46,145 nucleotides of DNA from JABSOG01 sp041583135. Lineage in GTDB: Bacteria; Pseudomonadota; Gammaproteobacteria; Enterobacterales; Alteromonadaceae. Below the pieces are notes generated by a model. It did not search any database. It was not told the origin of the DNA and worked only from the letters and a program-made list of their open reading frames with translations. Positions within the stretch are counted from its first letter, which is position 1. Every line of letters begins with the position of its first letter. The translations under genes and the position numbers were made by a program. Positions 8,806 to 16,760 of this stretch are shown here, one piece after another. The stretch is from the NCBI GenBank assembly GCA_041583135.1, contig JBFHGJ010000043.1, forward strand, positions 1 to 46,145, written 5' to 3'.

Positions 8806-9007
8806 TTGAACCGCACTCATTGACTTTTGTGATGGGGATGGTTTCGGTGGCGTTGGACGTCCATGTTGATCCTCCATCATCCATGATGGTGGTGCGCTTG
8901 AACCGCACTAATTGCCTTTTGTGATGGGGATGGGGATGGGGATGGGGATGGTTTCGGTGGTGCCGAACGTCCTTGTTGATCATCCATCATCCATGATGGC
9001 GGTGCGC
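8806..9007. repeat. Tandem pair of roughly 100-bp blocks, the second with a GATGGG hexamer expansion
   Basis: Block one (8806-8897, 92 bases) and block two (8898-9007, 110 bases) both start TTGAACCGCACT and end GATGGTGGTGCGC or GATGGCGGTGCGC. The 18-base length difference is three extra copies of GATGGG: block two has about 4.8 tandem copies at 8923-8951. The rest differs by scattered substitutions. No frame is open across both blocks with a sensible protein, so this looks like non-coding repeat DNA. Confidence 0.85.
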
Positions 9008-9058
9008 ATAGCACACCCTACATTGAGATAAACAAACGTAGGGTGTGCTGCGCGCACC
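9001..9058. repeat. Long imperfect palindrome (REP/MITE-like)
   Basis: The 21-base arm 9001-9021 pairs with 9038-9058 with only two mismatches, leaving a 16-base loop. The core is GCACACCCTAC and its complement GTAGGGTGTGC. Its first seven bases are also the last seven of the preceding repeat block. The core resembles extragenic palindromes scattered through many gammaproteobacterial genomes, though the family cannot be assigned from one copy. There is no T run, so it is not a typical terminator. Confidence 0.75.
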
Positions 9059-9210
9059 GATATGGACTTCGAGACTAAAGCCTCAAGCTACGAGCACCTT
9101 CGTGTCTGTTTGAAAAGCAAAATAGACTTTTCTTGCGCCTTGGGATACAGTGAGCGGCTTATTTGTGACTGTTATACCGAATTGGGCGTTTGCCGAATCT
9201 GTTAAAAAAT

Positions 9211-10875
9211 ATGGTAGAAAAAAACAATCAAGACAGCAGAAGACCGGCAGAGGCTTCCTATGAATCGATGATGCGTATCTTCACAATACCTGAAGATGCC
9301 GAATCGACGCTGGCAAAAATTGAAAAGGATATTTCTGAGAACTTAAATGGCTTTCTCTCGGCCCATATTGTGGCGGTAGAAAAGCCGCTGGCTGAGATTG
9401 AAAAAGACTTCAATCAGTCGGTTATTCCTGAACAACCCACCTATGTCAGTGATCATGCCGAAGAACTGATGAATAAGTTGGTGGCGCAGTCGGTGCATAC
9501 CTCATCGCCGAGCTTTATCGGTCACATGACCTCGGCGCTGCCGAGCTTTTTGTTGCCGCTATCTAAGGTGATGGTAGGGCTTAATCAAAACTTGGTCAAA
9601 ATCGAAACATCCAAAGCCTTTACGCCGCTTGAGCGTCAAGTCGTGGGGATGTTGCATCATTTGGCCTATCGCCGAGATGACAGCTTTTATCAGCAATGGA
9701 TGCACAGTGCCGAGCATTCTTTAGGAGCGTTCTGCTCAGGTGGAACCATCGCCAATATTACGGCGTTATGGATCGCCCGAAATAATTTGTTCAAACCTAA
9801 GCCGGGCTTTAATGGCATTTCTCAGGCCGGGCTTTTTGGCGCGCTCAAAGCCTATGGTTATGACGGTTTGGCGATTTTGGTCTCTAAGCGTGGTCACTAC
9901 TCTTTGGGTAAGGCGGCCGATGTGTTGGGCATTGGTCGCGAATCTTTGGTTGCCATTGAAACCGACGAGCACAATAAGGTGCGTCCTGAATTGGTGGCGG
10001 CCAAGTGCGAAGCGCTGGCAAAGCAAAACATTAAGGTGTTGGCTATTGTTGGGGTTGCCGGTACTACTGAAACGGGCAATGTTGACCCTTTAGATGACCT
10101 TGCCGATATCGCCGAACGCTATGGTATCCATTTTCATGTTGATGCGGCATGGGGCGGGGCGACATTGATGTCGAACAACTACCGTCATTTGCTCAAAGGC
10201 ATTGAAAGAGCGGATTCTATCACCATTGATGCTCATAAACAGATGTACGTGCCGATGGGCGCTGGTATTGTGCTGTTTAAAGACCCGGAAGCGGCCGACA
10301 GCATTGAACATCATGCCAATTACATTTTGCGTAAAGGGTCTAAAGATCTCGGTAGTCATACCCTTGAGGGCAGTCGTCCGGGAATGGCAATGCTGGTGCA
10401 CTCCTGTTTGCAGATCATTGGTCGTAAAGGCTATGAGATGATCATCGATCAGAGTATGAATAAGGCCCGCTACTTTGCCAGTCTGATCGGTAAAGACGAT
10501 GATTTTGAGTTGATCAGTGAGCCTGAGTTGTGTCTATTGACCTATCGCTATGTGCCGTACAAGGTGCAGCGATTTATGGCCACAGCCACAGATGAGCAAC
10601 GCCATCAAATCAATGACTGGCTTAACGATTTGACTAAGTTCATTCAAAAACGCCAGCGCGAAACCGGTAAGTACTTTGTCTCAAGAACAAGGCTGACACC
10701 AAAGCAATACAAAGGGCAGGAGATAGTGGTATTTCGGGTGGTGCTGGCCAATCCGCTGACCACTGATGATATCTTGCAACAAGTATTGGTCACTCAAAAG
10801 GTGATAGCGCAACAGAGTCTCTACGCGCTCAAAAGTATCAATCAGTTTATGGCATCCCTTGAAGGGCAGCAATAA
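9211..10875 (+). CDS. panP: PLP-dependent aspartate 1-decarboxylase PanP (glutamate decarboxylase-like)
   Basis: The 554-residue protein is a group II PLP decarboxylase. The PLP lysine lies in TIDAHKQMYVPMG, and HVDAAWGG, CSGGTIANITALW and GVAGTTETGNVDPL are conserved cofactor-site strings. Its N-terminal MMRIFTIPEDAESTL and the length match the PanP subgroup, which in Vibrio supplies beta-alanine for pantothenate synthesis in place of PanD. A plain glutamate decarboxylase role cannot be excluded from motifs alone. I start at the ATG at 9211; a TTG at 9190 would add seven residues and is not better supported. It stands alone between the repeat region and a convergent small gene. Confidence 0.88.
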   Translation: MVEKNNQDSRRPAEASYESMMRIFTIPEDAESTLAKIEKDISENLNGFLSAHIVAVEKPLAEIEKDFNQSVIPEQPTYVSDHAEELMNKLVAQSVHTSSPSFIGHMTSALPSFLLPLSKVMVGLNQNLVKIETSKAFTPLERQVVGMLHHLAYRRDDSFYQQWMHSAEHSLGAFCSGGTIANITALWIARNNLFKPKPGFNGISQAGLFGALKAYGYDGLAILVSKRGHYSLGKAADVLGIGRESLVAIETDEHNKVRPELVAAKCEALAKQNIKVLAIVGVAGTTETGNVDPLDDLADIAERYGIHFHVDAAWGGATLMSNNYRHLLKGIERADSITIDAHKQMYVPMGAGIVLFKDPEAADSIEHHANYILRKGSKDLGSHTLEGSRPGMAMLVHSCLQIIGRKGYEMIIDQSMNKARYFASLIGKDDDFELISEPELCLLTYRYVPYKVQRFMATATDEQRHQINDWLNDLTKFIQKRQRETGKYFVSRTRLTPKQYKGQEIVVFRVVLANPLTTDDILQQVLVTQKVIAQQSLYALKSINQFMASLEGQQ

Positions 10876-10944
10876 ACGTCATCAATGCAGGCTGCGTTTA
10901 ATGAATTCATCAGGCGCAGCCATAAGCAAATTATTTTCATGCAG

Positions 10945-11250
10945 TTACTCGGTAATGTCATTGTTGTTCGATTGATGGTCGTTATTTTTGGCCACCGCGC
11001 TGTTTAATGCATCATAAGTTTCATACAGCGCGGCAAGGGCGGTGGTCACAATATCCAAAGCCACTTCATATTGGATCTGCTGGGAAGTCTGTTGCATCAA
11101 AACCACCATCGGATGCACTTTTTTACTAAAGTCATATTTAAAGACATAGTGCTGCATGGCGGGTTGCTCTTGCTCTGCGGCGTTGACGGCAACACTATAG
11201 GCGCAAAGGGCGGCGCAGGCTAAAGCGGCAATGGATTTATAGGCGTTCAT
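10945..11250 (-). CDS. Small secreted protein of unknown function
   Basis: The 101-residue product begins with a clear signal peptide (MNAYKSIAALACAALCAYSVAVNAAEQ), so the mature protein of about 77 residues should be periplasmic or secreted. The mature part is mostly predicted helix, Gln-rich, without cysteine, and ends in an Asn- and Asp-rich tail. I recognise no domain. The start at 11250 is chosen because an AGGAG box lies before it and the signal peptide begins there; an in-frame ATG at 11310 would put 20 residues ahead of the signal. It is convergent with panP and divergent from ubiF. A second small secreted protein of similar size occurs at 29340. Confidence 0.7.
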   Translation of the reverse strand: MNAYKSIAALACAALCAYSVAVNAAEQEQPAMQHYVFKYDFSKKVHPMVVLMQQTSQQIQYEVALDIVTTALAALYETYDALNSAVAKNNDHQSNNNDITE

Positions 11251-11544
11251 GATCTTTCTCTCCTGTATATGGGGCATCAAAATGGATGCCTTATTATTAG
11301 GATCGATCAAAACGGCAAAAAGTTGAAAGCCACTTGTATCTAAATGTGTCTACCTCGGCAAAAGCGGGCACTTTGTTACACCCTTAAGCGGAATCACACA
11401 CAATCGACCACTTATCTCAACTCTACCGCCTATCGTATGAAACGACCAACAACAAACCCTCCAACAACTTGATATGGCTCACTTGTTCAGTGCTGGAGAT
11501 TGCGCAATAATGCCGCCACTGATTGTTACCCGATGGAGCCTTAC

Positions 11545-12711
11545 ATGGCGCATTATGATGTAATTGTTGCCGGTGGCGGCATGGTTGGTGCAGCCTGTGC
11601 CAATCTTTTGGCAAAAAATGCGATGAAAGTGCTGGTGATTGAGCGTTTTGATGCCTTTGAACTGAGCTTTAACGAGCACCCCAGTCTTAGAACCTCCGCG
11701 CTTAATCGTTTTTCGATTGGCCTGTTGGAAAGTTTGGGCGCGTGGCGTCATATCGACGAAGCACGAAAGGCACCTTACGTTGGGCTACAAACATGGGAAG
11801 ACCCCAACCACCCTTTGGTATTCGATGCCGCAGACGGTGAGGTTGAATACTTAGGACACATTCTTGAAAACGATCAAGTTCAACAAGCGCTATGGCAGTG
11901 TTTTGAGGTTCATGGCGTGAGCGTGTGTTGCCCGGATTCGGTTAAGGCAGTTGAAGCTCATAGCGATAAAATAGAAGTCACTTTGAATGCTGATGAGAAG
12001 GTCACGGCCAATTTGCTGGTGGGCGCCGATGGTGGTCAGTCTCGGGTTCGACAATTGGTTGGCATCGGGGTCGAAGGGTGGCAGTATCAACAGCATTGTA
12101 TGGCCATCACGGTCAAAATGCAGCACAGCTTGCCAGCGGTGACTTGGCAGCAGTTTCACCCAAGCGGACCAAGGGCCTATTTGCCACTGTACGGCCAATA
12201 TGCCTCGCTTATCTGGTATGACAGCGCAGACACCATCGCTCAGCTTAAAAAGCTTTCTTTAGAAAAGCTCAAGTTGCAGATAGTGCAGGCTTTCCCTGAC
12301 AAGCTGGGGGATTTTGAAGTGATTGAACAGGGGAGCTTTGCTCTGACCCGAGGTCATGCCAAACGTTATTTTGCCGATAGAGTCGTGCTTATCGGCGATG
12401 CTGCCCATACGATTAATCCATTAGCGGGGCAAGGGGTCAACCTTGGTTTTAAGGATGTCGAAAAGCTCGCTCAGTGCGTCGTAGAGCGATTTAATCAAGG
12501 CCAACCTTATTGGGATGGTAAAACCTTAAATCAATATCACCAGGCGCGTTACAAGCACAATTTGCTGATGATGTCGGCGATGGATGCCTGTTACCTCGCA
12601 TTTAGCAATGACATTAAGCCGTTAAAGCTGTTGCGCAATACCGGTCTAAGACTAGCCAACAGTGCCGGAGCCATTAAAAATCAGGTCATGCGCTATGCTA
12701 TGGGGTTATAG
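11545..12711 (+). CDS. ubiF: FAD-dependent ubiquinone biosynthesis hydroxylase UbiF
   Basis: This flavoprotein monooxygenase of the UbiH/UbiF/UbiI family should hydroxylate the quinone ring (C6 step, demethoxyubiquinol to the trihydroxy form) in aerobic ubiquinone synthesis. The dinucleotide motif GGGMVG is at residues 10-15, GADGGQSRVR is the DG motif, and VVLIGDAAHTINPLAGQGVNLG is the FAD ribityl motif. GIGVEGWQYQQHCM, WQQFHPSGPRAYLPL and the C-terminal QVMRYAMGL follow E. coli UbiF closely, which separates it from UbiH and UbiI. I prefer the ATG at 11545, with GGAG six bases upstream, giving 388 residues against 391 in E. coli; ATG 11533 and the upstream start at 11500 lack such a box. Confidence 0.9.
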   Translation: MAHYDVIVAGGGMVGAACANLLAKNAMKVLVIERFDAFELSFNEHPSLRTSALNRFSIGLLESLGAWRHIDEARKAPYVGLQTWEDPNHPLVFDAADGEVEYLGHILENDQVQQALWQCFEVHGVSVCCPDSVKAVEAHSDKIEVTLNADEKVTANLLVGADGGQSRVRQLVGIGVEGWQYQQHCMAITVKMQHSLPAVTWQQFHPSGPRAYLPLYGQYASLIWYDSADTIAQLKKLSLEKLKLQIVQAFPDKLGDFEVIEQGSFALTRGHAKRYFADRVVLIGDAAHTINPLAGQGVNLGFKDVEKLAQCVVERFNQGQPYWDGKTLNQYHQARYKHNLLMMSAMDACYLAFSNDIKPLKLLRNTGLRLANSAGAIKNQVMRYAMGL

Positions 12712-12724
12712 CGCGTCTTCGCCA

Positions 12725-13480
12725 CTAACCATAACACTGCTCAATGGCAGTGACATAACGCTCTATGTCGCTGTCGTAAAAGCCTGAGCAATTTATCGCG
12801 TTAAATTCAATTAACTTGTATCCTGCCGCTGTTAAAGCCACGTCGATGACCACACTGGGTGATGGTAGCCAGGTGTCGATGATCTGCTGTACAAATTGCT
12901 GCGCCTGTGGGTCTATGTCCGAACTGACTTGTGCTTTACCGGCAAGGCGATATAACGAACCGGTCACCATCTGCTTGTCTACAACAAAACAACGATATTC
13001 GCGATAGATTTTTTTGACGCCACAGATGGTAATGGCCAAATCCCCTAACCCTTGGTTCAGCGCATTTTGTTTAAACGTCGCCAATTGGGACTGGTCAAGC
13101 ACTTGACCGTCAAAGGCTTTGTTATCTTGGGCCGGGCGGATAAAGACTGGATGTTCGTAGTTGACGCTCATTTGTGCCAAAGGCATGACTTTGGCGTCTG
13201 CATTGAGTAATTCATGCTTTAGCTTGTCGAGCCAAATATCAAAATGAAAATCATCGTTCAAAAAGCTGCCGGGAGACCAATTATTTTGCTCTGCTATCTT
13301 GGCCAGTTTAAGCGCACCACAGACATAGACGCGGCCACTGGGGTTGACTGCTGGTGTCAGCGACAATGTGCCGGGTTTAATGCTGATGCTGGTGTATGGA
13401 ATATCAAAGCGCTCAAGCACTGCTATCAAGCGTTGGTAGTTTAGTGGTTTAAACAGCGATTGTTGAATGATCCAGTGCAT
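12725..13480 (-). CDS. ATP-grasp protein of the R2K/DUF4343 type, function unknown
   Basis: The 251-residue protein carries motifs seen in the small R2K clade of ATP-grasp enzymes: FIRPAQDNKAFDG (residues about 113-125), IYREYRCFVVDKQMVTGSLYR, and VVIDVALTAAGYKLIEFNAINCSGFY near the C-terminus, where the Asp, Glu and Asn would bind metal and ATP. Such proteins are thought to form amide or peptide-like bonds, but few have known substrates. It has no signal peptide. It is convergent with ubiF with only 13 bases between the stops and lies upstream of nothing obviously related, so the neighbourhood does not suggest a pathway. The ribosome binding site before the ATG is weak. Confidence 0.75.
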   Translation of the reverse strand: MHWIIQQSLFKPLNYQRLIAVLERFDIPYTSISIKPGTLSLTPAVNPSGRVYVCGALKLAKIAEQNNWSPGSFLNDDFHFDIWLDKLKHELLNADAKVMPLAQMSVNYEHPVFIRPAQDNKAFDGQVLDQSQLATFKQNALNQGLGDLAITICGVKKIYREYRCFVVDKQMVTGSLYRLAGKAQVSSDIDPQAQQFVQQIIDTWLPSPSVVIDVALTAAGYKLIEFNAINCSGFYDSDIERYVTAIEQCYG

Positions 13481-13557
13481 GATGAGACTTATCGAAAAAG
13501 TAAGGATACTTCGTATTGTATGTAAGCGAAGCTTAATTTAGTAACGCAGGAAAGCAA

Positions 13558-13580
13558 AAACCCGACACAAGGTCGGGTTT
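13558..13580 (-). terminator. Terminator of the tRNA operon
   Basis: Nine-base arms AAACCCGAC and GTCGGGTTT (13558-13566 and 13572-13580) enclose a five-base loop and, on the minus strand, are followed by TTGC after the T-rich arm. It lies ten bases past the last tRNA. Confidence 0.85.
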
Positions 13581-13589
13581 CACTTAATA

Positions 13590-13664
13590 TGGCTGGGATA
13601 CCTGGATTCGAACCAGGGAATGACGGGATCAAAACCCGTTGCCTTACCGCTTGGCGATATCCCA
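13590..13664 (-). tRNA. tRNA-Gln (UUG), second copy in the operon
   Basis: The 75-base minus-strand sequence folds as a cloverleaf with TGGGATA/TATCCCA acceptor arms, anticodon TTG in the GTTTTGATC loop, the GGTTCGAATCC T arm and an encoded CCA end. It is identical to the copy at 13836-13910. It is the last gene of the tRNA operon. Confidence 0.97.
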
Positions 13665-13691
13665 ATTGTTTTTACATCTTCTTATCGCTTA

Positions 13692-13768
13692 TGGTGGCTA
13701 AGGCGGGATTTGAACCTGCGACCCCATCATTATGAGTGATGTGCTCTAACCAGCTGAGCTACTTAGCC
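13692..13768 (-). tRNA. tRNA-Met (CAU), elongator type, second copy
   Basis: This 77-base sequence reads GGCTAAGTAGCTCAGC on the minus strand, with anticodon CAT inside CTCATAA, a GGTTCAAATCC T arm and encoded CCA. The G-C closing pair at the acceptor end and overall similarity to E. coli metT and metU mark it as the elongator rather than the initiator form. It is identical to the copy at 14070-14146. Confidence 0.95.
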
Positions 13769-13835
13769 AATATACAGGTTTGGGATTCCCGCTAACTTTA
13801 TTGAAAAGCTCATAAAGTCAATTAAGCGAAAAAGA

Positions 13836-13910
13836 TGGCTGGGATACCTGGATTCGAACCAGGGAATGACGGGATCAAAACCCGTTGCCTTACCGCTTGG
13901 CGATATCCCA
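13836..13910 (-). tRNA. tRNA-Gln (UUG), first copy
   Basis: Cloverleaf, anticodon TTG and encoded CCA are as in the copy at 13590-13664, with which it is identical over 75 bases. It lies eight bases after tRNA-Leu in the same operon. Confidence 0.97.
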
Positions 13911-13918
13911 ACAATACA

Positions 13919-14003
<85 letters not shown>

Positions 14004-14069
14004 AAATTTTGTTTCGGCATTTTTGCACTTTACCTTAATCACTATAGCTAATAAAGCTTAAAGTGAAAA

Positions 14070-14146
14070 TGGTGGCTAAGGCGGGATTTGAACCTGCGAC
14101 CCCATCATTATGAGTGATGTGCTCTAACCAGCTGAGCTACTTAGCC
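14070..14146 (-). tRNA. tRNA-Met (CAU), elongator type, first copy
   Basis: First gene of the operon, 77 bases with encoded CCA, anticodon CAT, identical to the copy at 13692-13768. The order Met-Leu-Gln-Met-Gln matches E. coli metT-leuW-glnU-(glnW)-metU-glnV with fewer glutamine copies. Confidence 0.96.
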
Positions 14147-14170
14147 TTGTGTTTCTCGTGCTAACCGAGT

Positions 14171-14206
14171 GGCGCGTATTATGCTGATAACCCTTAAATC
14201 CGTCAA
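14171..14206 (-). promoter_or_regulatory. Promoter of the tRNA operon
   Basis: On the minus strand, TTGACG (14206-14201) is followed after 17 bases by CATAAT (14183-14178) and then by a GC-rich stretch ACGCGCC. A near-consensus sigma-70 promoter with a GC-rich discriminator is typical of stable RNA promoters under growth-rate and stringent control. The first tRNA begins about 25 bases downstream of the discriminator. Confidence 0.8.
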
Positions 14207-14229
14207 CACCTTTTTTTCAATTTTTTATG

Positions 14230-14249
14230 AAAAAAATGCGTTTGCGCAT
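14230..14249 (-). terminator. Terminator after ychF
   Basis: On the minus strand ATGCG-CAAA-CGCAT (14249-14236) is followed by seven T (14236-14230). The stem is short but the T run is strong. It lies about 20 bases beyond the ychF stop and just before the tRNA promoter, so it insulates the two units. Confidence 0.65.
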
Positions 14250-14267
14250 AATTCAGCCGAGAAGCGT

Positions 14268-15359
14268 TTACACATTAAACCTAAAGTGTACAACGTCCCC
14301 ATCTTTGACTATATAGTCTTTACCTTCGAGACGCCACTTACCTGCATCTTTAGCACCTGACTCACCGTTAAATTCAACAAAATGATCAAAACCGATCACC
14401 TCGGCACGAATAAAGCCTTTTTCAAAGTCGGTATGGATCTTACCTGCTGCCTGTGGTGCAGTGGCGCCTAGTGGAATGGTCCAAGCGCGAACTTCTTTAA
14501 CACCGGCGGTGAAATAGGTGTGTAGGTGCAACAGATCGTAGCCAGCACGGATCACCCTATCTAAACCTGGTTCTTCAAGCCCTAGTTCTTCCAAAAACTC
14601 TTTTTTGTCTTCATCTTCTAGTTCAGAGATCTCTGACTCAATCGCAGCGCACACGGCCACAACAACGGCATCTTCTTTGGCGGCAATTTCTTTGACTTGG
14701 TCTAAGTATTGATTGTCTTCAAAACCATCTTCACTGACATTGGCGATATACATGGTTGGCTTGATGGTTAAGAAGTTAAGATAGCTGATGGCTGCCTTCT
14801 CTTCTTTTTCAAGTGTAAGTGAGCGCAAGGTTAAACCTTCATCGAGGTGCTTTTGTACTTTCTCCAGTACGCTAACTAGGTATTTGGCATCTTTGTCACC
14901 GCTTTTGGCGATTTTAGCTGCCTTCAGCATTGCTTTATCGGCGGTTTCCATATCTGAGAGCACCAACTCGGTATTGATCACGTCAATATCGTTGGCTGGG
15001 TCTACTTTGCCGTCAACATGGACGATGTTGTCGTCTTCAAAGCAGCGTACAACATGACCGATGGCATCGGTTTCACGAATATTGGCCAAGAATTTATTGC
15101 CCAAGCCTTCACCCTTGGAAGCGCCTTTTACCAAACCGGCAATATCAACAAACTCCATTGTGGTTGGTAAGGTACGTTGCGGATTGACGATGGCGGCCAG
15201 TTTATCCAAGCGTGGATCTGGTACTGGCACTACACCAGTATTTGGTTCGATGGTACAAAACGGAAAGTTGGCCGCATCGATACCGGCTTTGGTCAATGCG
15301 TTAAAAAGGGTCGATTTGCCGACGTTGGGAAGTCCGACAATGCCACATTTAAATCCCAT
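14268..15359 (-). CDS. ychF: Ribosome-associated P-loop ATPase/GTPase YchF (Obg-like)
   Basis: YchF is an Obg-family nucleotide hydrolase that prefers ATP, binds ribosomes and is linked to stress responses. The 363-residue length equals E. coli YchF. The P-loop GLPNVGKST is at residues 8-16, DIAGLVKGASKGEGLGNKFL is the switch II region, and NVSED stands where other GTPases have NKxD, explaining the relaxed base preference of the family. The C-terminal TGS-like domain runs to VVHFRFNV. An AAGG box precedes the ATG. It follows pth by 37 bases, and the pair pth-ychF is conserved in gammaproteobacteria. Confidence 0.97.
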   Translation of the reverse strand: MGFKCGIVGLPNVGKSTLFNALTKAGIDAANFPFCTIEPNTGVVPVPDPRLDKLAAIVNPQRTLPTTMEFVDIAGLVKGASKGEGLGNKFLANIRETDAIGHVVRCFEDDNIVHVDGKVDPANDIDVINTELVLSDMETADKAMLKAAKIAKSGDKDAKYLVSVLEKVQKHLDEGLTLRSLTLEKEEKAAISYLNFLTIKPTMYIANVSEDGFEDNQYLDQVKEIAAKEDAVVVAVCAAIESEISELEDEDKKEFLEELGLEEPGLDRVIRAGYDLLHLHTYFTAGVKEVRAWTIPLGATAPQAAGKIHTDFEKGFIRAEVIGFDHFVEFNGESGAKDAGKWRLEGKDYIVKDGDVVHFRFNV

Positions 15360-15396
15360 GAGAATAAACCTTTTGTAAAAAATACCCGATGGACTA

Positions 15397-15990
15397 TCAG
15401 GGTTTGAAAGAATGTAGGCGCTGCTGGGCGTTGGTCAGTGAGCCTTTCGCCCAAATATCAAAGCAGCGGGTCGCCTCGTCGATTGCTTGATCGATAAGTT
15501 GCTGATCGCTCGGGCTAGGCTTACCTAATACCCAGCCGGTGACCAGTTCTCTGCTACCGGGATGGTCGATACCGATACGCAGACGATAAAAATCTTTGTT
15601 GTTGCCTGACTTGGCAATAATGTCTTTAAGGCCGTTATGACCACCATGACCACCGCCTTTTTTAATTTTGGCGATACCGGCTGGTAAATCCAACTCATCG
15701 TGAGCGACTAAAATGCTGGAAGTCGGTATTTTGAAAAAGTTGGCCATGGCGCTGACAGATTTACCGCTTAAATTCATATAGGTGGTGGGAATAAGCAAAC
15801 GAATTTCTTTGCCGTGGGCGATAAATTTGCCGCTGATACCGTGGTATTTGGCATCGGGCTTTAAAACAGTATTGTAAAATGAGGCAAGGGATTGGACAAA
15901 CCATTCACCCGCATTGTGGCGGGTCTTGGCATAGTCGGGGCCCGGATTGGCCAGGCCCACAACCAATTGAATATCAGAACTGTCGTTCAT
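15397..15990 (-). CDS. pth: Peptidyl-tRNA hydrolase
   Basis: Pth cleaves the ester link of peptidyl-tRNAs that drop off ribosomes, recycling tRNA. The 197-residue protein has N15 in GLANPGPDY, the catalytic histidine H25 in KTRHNAGEWFV, the HDELDLP aspartate and KKGGGHGGHNGLKDI, all typical of bacterial Pth. It lies between rplY (21 bases upstream) and ychF in a likely operon rplY-pth-ychF, all three acting on translation. Confidence 0.96.
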   Translation of the reverse strand: MNDSSDIQLVVGLANPGPDYAKTRHNAGEWFVQSLASFYNTVLKPDAKYHGISGKFIAHGKEIRLLIPTTYMNLSGKSVSAMANFFKIPTSSILVAHDELDLPAGIAKIKKGGGHGGHNGLKDIIAKSGNNKDFYRLRIGIDHPGSRELVTGWVLGKPSPSDQQLIDQAIDEATRCFDIWAKGSLTNAQQRLHSFKP

Positions 15991-16011
15991 CGTTCAATCA
16001 AAACAACCAAA

Positions 16012-16632
16012 TTACTCAGCAGCGTCTTCAGCTTCAGCGCTGTCGGCTGCTGCGCCACGAGGCATTTGAATGTTGGCAACGGCCAAGTCGTGATCTTCGC
16101 CTTTAGACAAATCAACACTGCTAACGCCTTTTGGCAATTTCAGATCTGACAAGTGAACTGAGTGACCTTCTTCCAAGTCAGCCAAGTTGACTTCTATGAA
16201 CTCTGGCAAATGAGCTGGCAAACAAGTGATGTCGATGCTGTTAACCAAGTGGTTAACTACGCCGCCACGTTTAACCGCTGCATTGGTGCTTTCGTTAACG
16301 AAGTGCAAAGGAACGTTGGTGGTCAACTTGTGAGAAGCATCGATACGTTGGAAGTCCAAGTGCATTACCACTGGCTTGTACGGGTGACGCTGCATGTCTT
16401 TAACGATACATTCAACTTTGTCGCCTTCAACGTCCAAAGTTAAAATGTGAGAGTAGAAGCCTTCGTTTTCTTGAGCTTTCAAGATATGACGATGTTCTAA
16501 AGTAACAGACTGAGGCTCTTTGTCACCACCGTAGATGATGGCTGGAACAAGATTCGCATGACGCAGGCGGCGGCTCGCACCTTTCCCTGTATCAGTACGA
16601 AGTTTAGCGTCAAAAGTATAAAGTGCAGACAT
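16012..16632 (-). CDS. rplY: 50S ribosomal protein bL25, long (Ctc-like) form
   Basis: bL25 binds 5S rRNA in the large subunit. At 206 residues it is the two-domain form: an N-terminal 5S-binding domain (about 1-95, including GKGASRRLRHANLVPAIIYG) plus a beta-rich C-terminal domain ending in an acidic Ala/Glu tail, unlike the 94-residue E. coli protein. The ATG at 16632 has a GGAG box; the longer frame from 16722 would add an unlikely hydrophobic leader that covers the promoter. A promoter and a hairpin leader lie directly upstream (16675-16740). Confidence 0.95.
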   Translation of the reverse strand: MSALYTFDAKLRTDTGKGASRRLRHANLVPAIIYGGDKEPQSVTLEHRHILKAQENEGFYSHILTLDVEGDKVECIVKDMQRHPYKPVVMHLDFQRIDASHKLTTNVPLHFVNESTNAAVKRGGVVNHLVNSIDITCLPAHLPEFIEVNLADLEEGHSVHLSDLKLPKGVSSVDLSKGEDHDLAVANIQMPRGAAADSAEAEDAAE

Positions 16633-16674
16633 TTCAATAAACTCCAATAAATAAAAAGATTTTTTCTTTTGCGA

Positions 16675-16740
16675 CCAAAGAAAAAACGAAGCCCCTATTT
16701 CGAGGGCGCGGCATGATAACACAAATTGTTGTTAATTCAA
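16675..16740 (-). promoter_or_regulatory. rplY promoter and hairpin leader
   Basis: On the minus strand TTGAAT (16740-16735) and TATCAT (16718-16713) are 16 bases apart and are followed by the GC-rich GCCGCGCCC, like a ribosomal promoter. The transcribed leader then holds a short hairpin (16707-16691, GCCCT with AGGGGC) followed by TTCGTTTTTT, which could act as a weak terminator or a regulatory structure. Autogenous control of rplY is known in E. coli; a link here is inference. Confidence 0.6.
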
Positions 16741-16760
16741 ACAGCAATTGCCGTCAGTGC

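Noticed and set aside
10890..10921. GGCTGCG/CGCAGCC hairpin after panP as a terminator
   Set aside because: The stem is only seven pairs, the loop is 18 bases and no T run follows.
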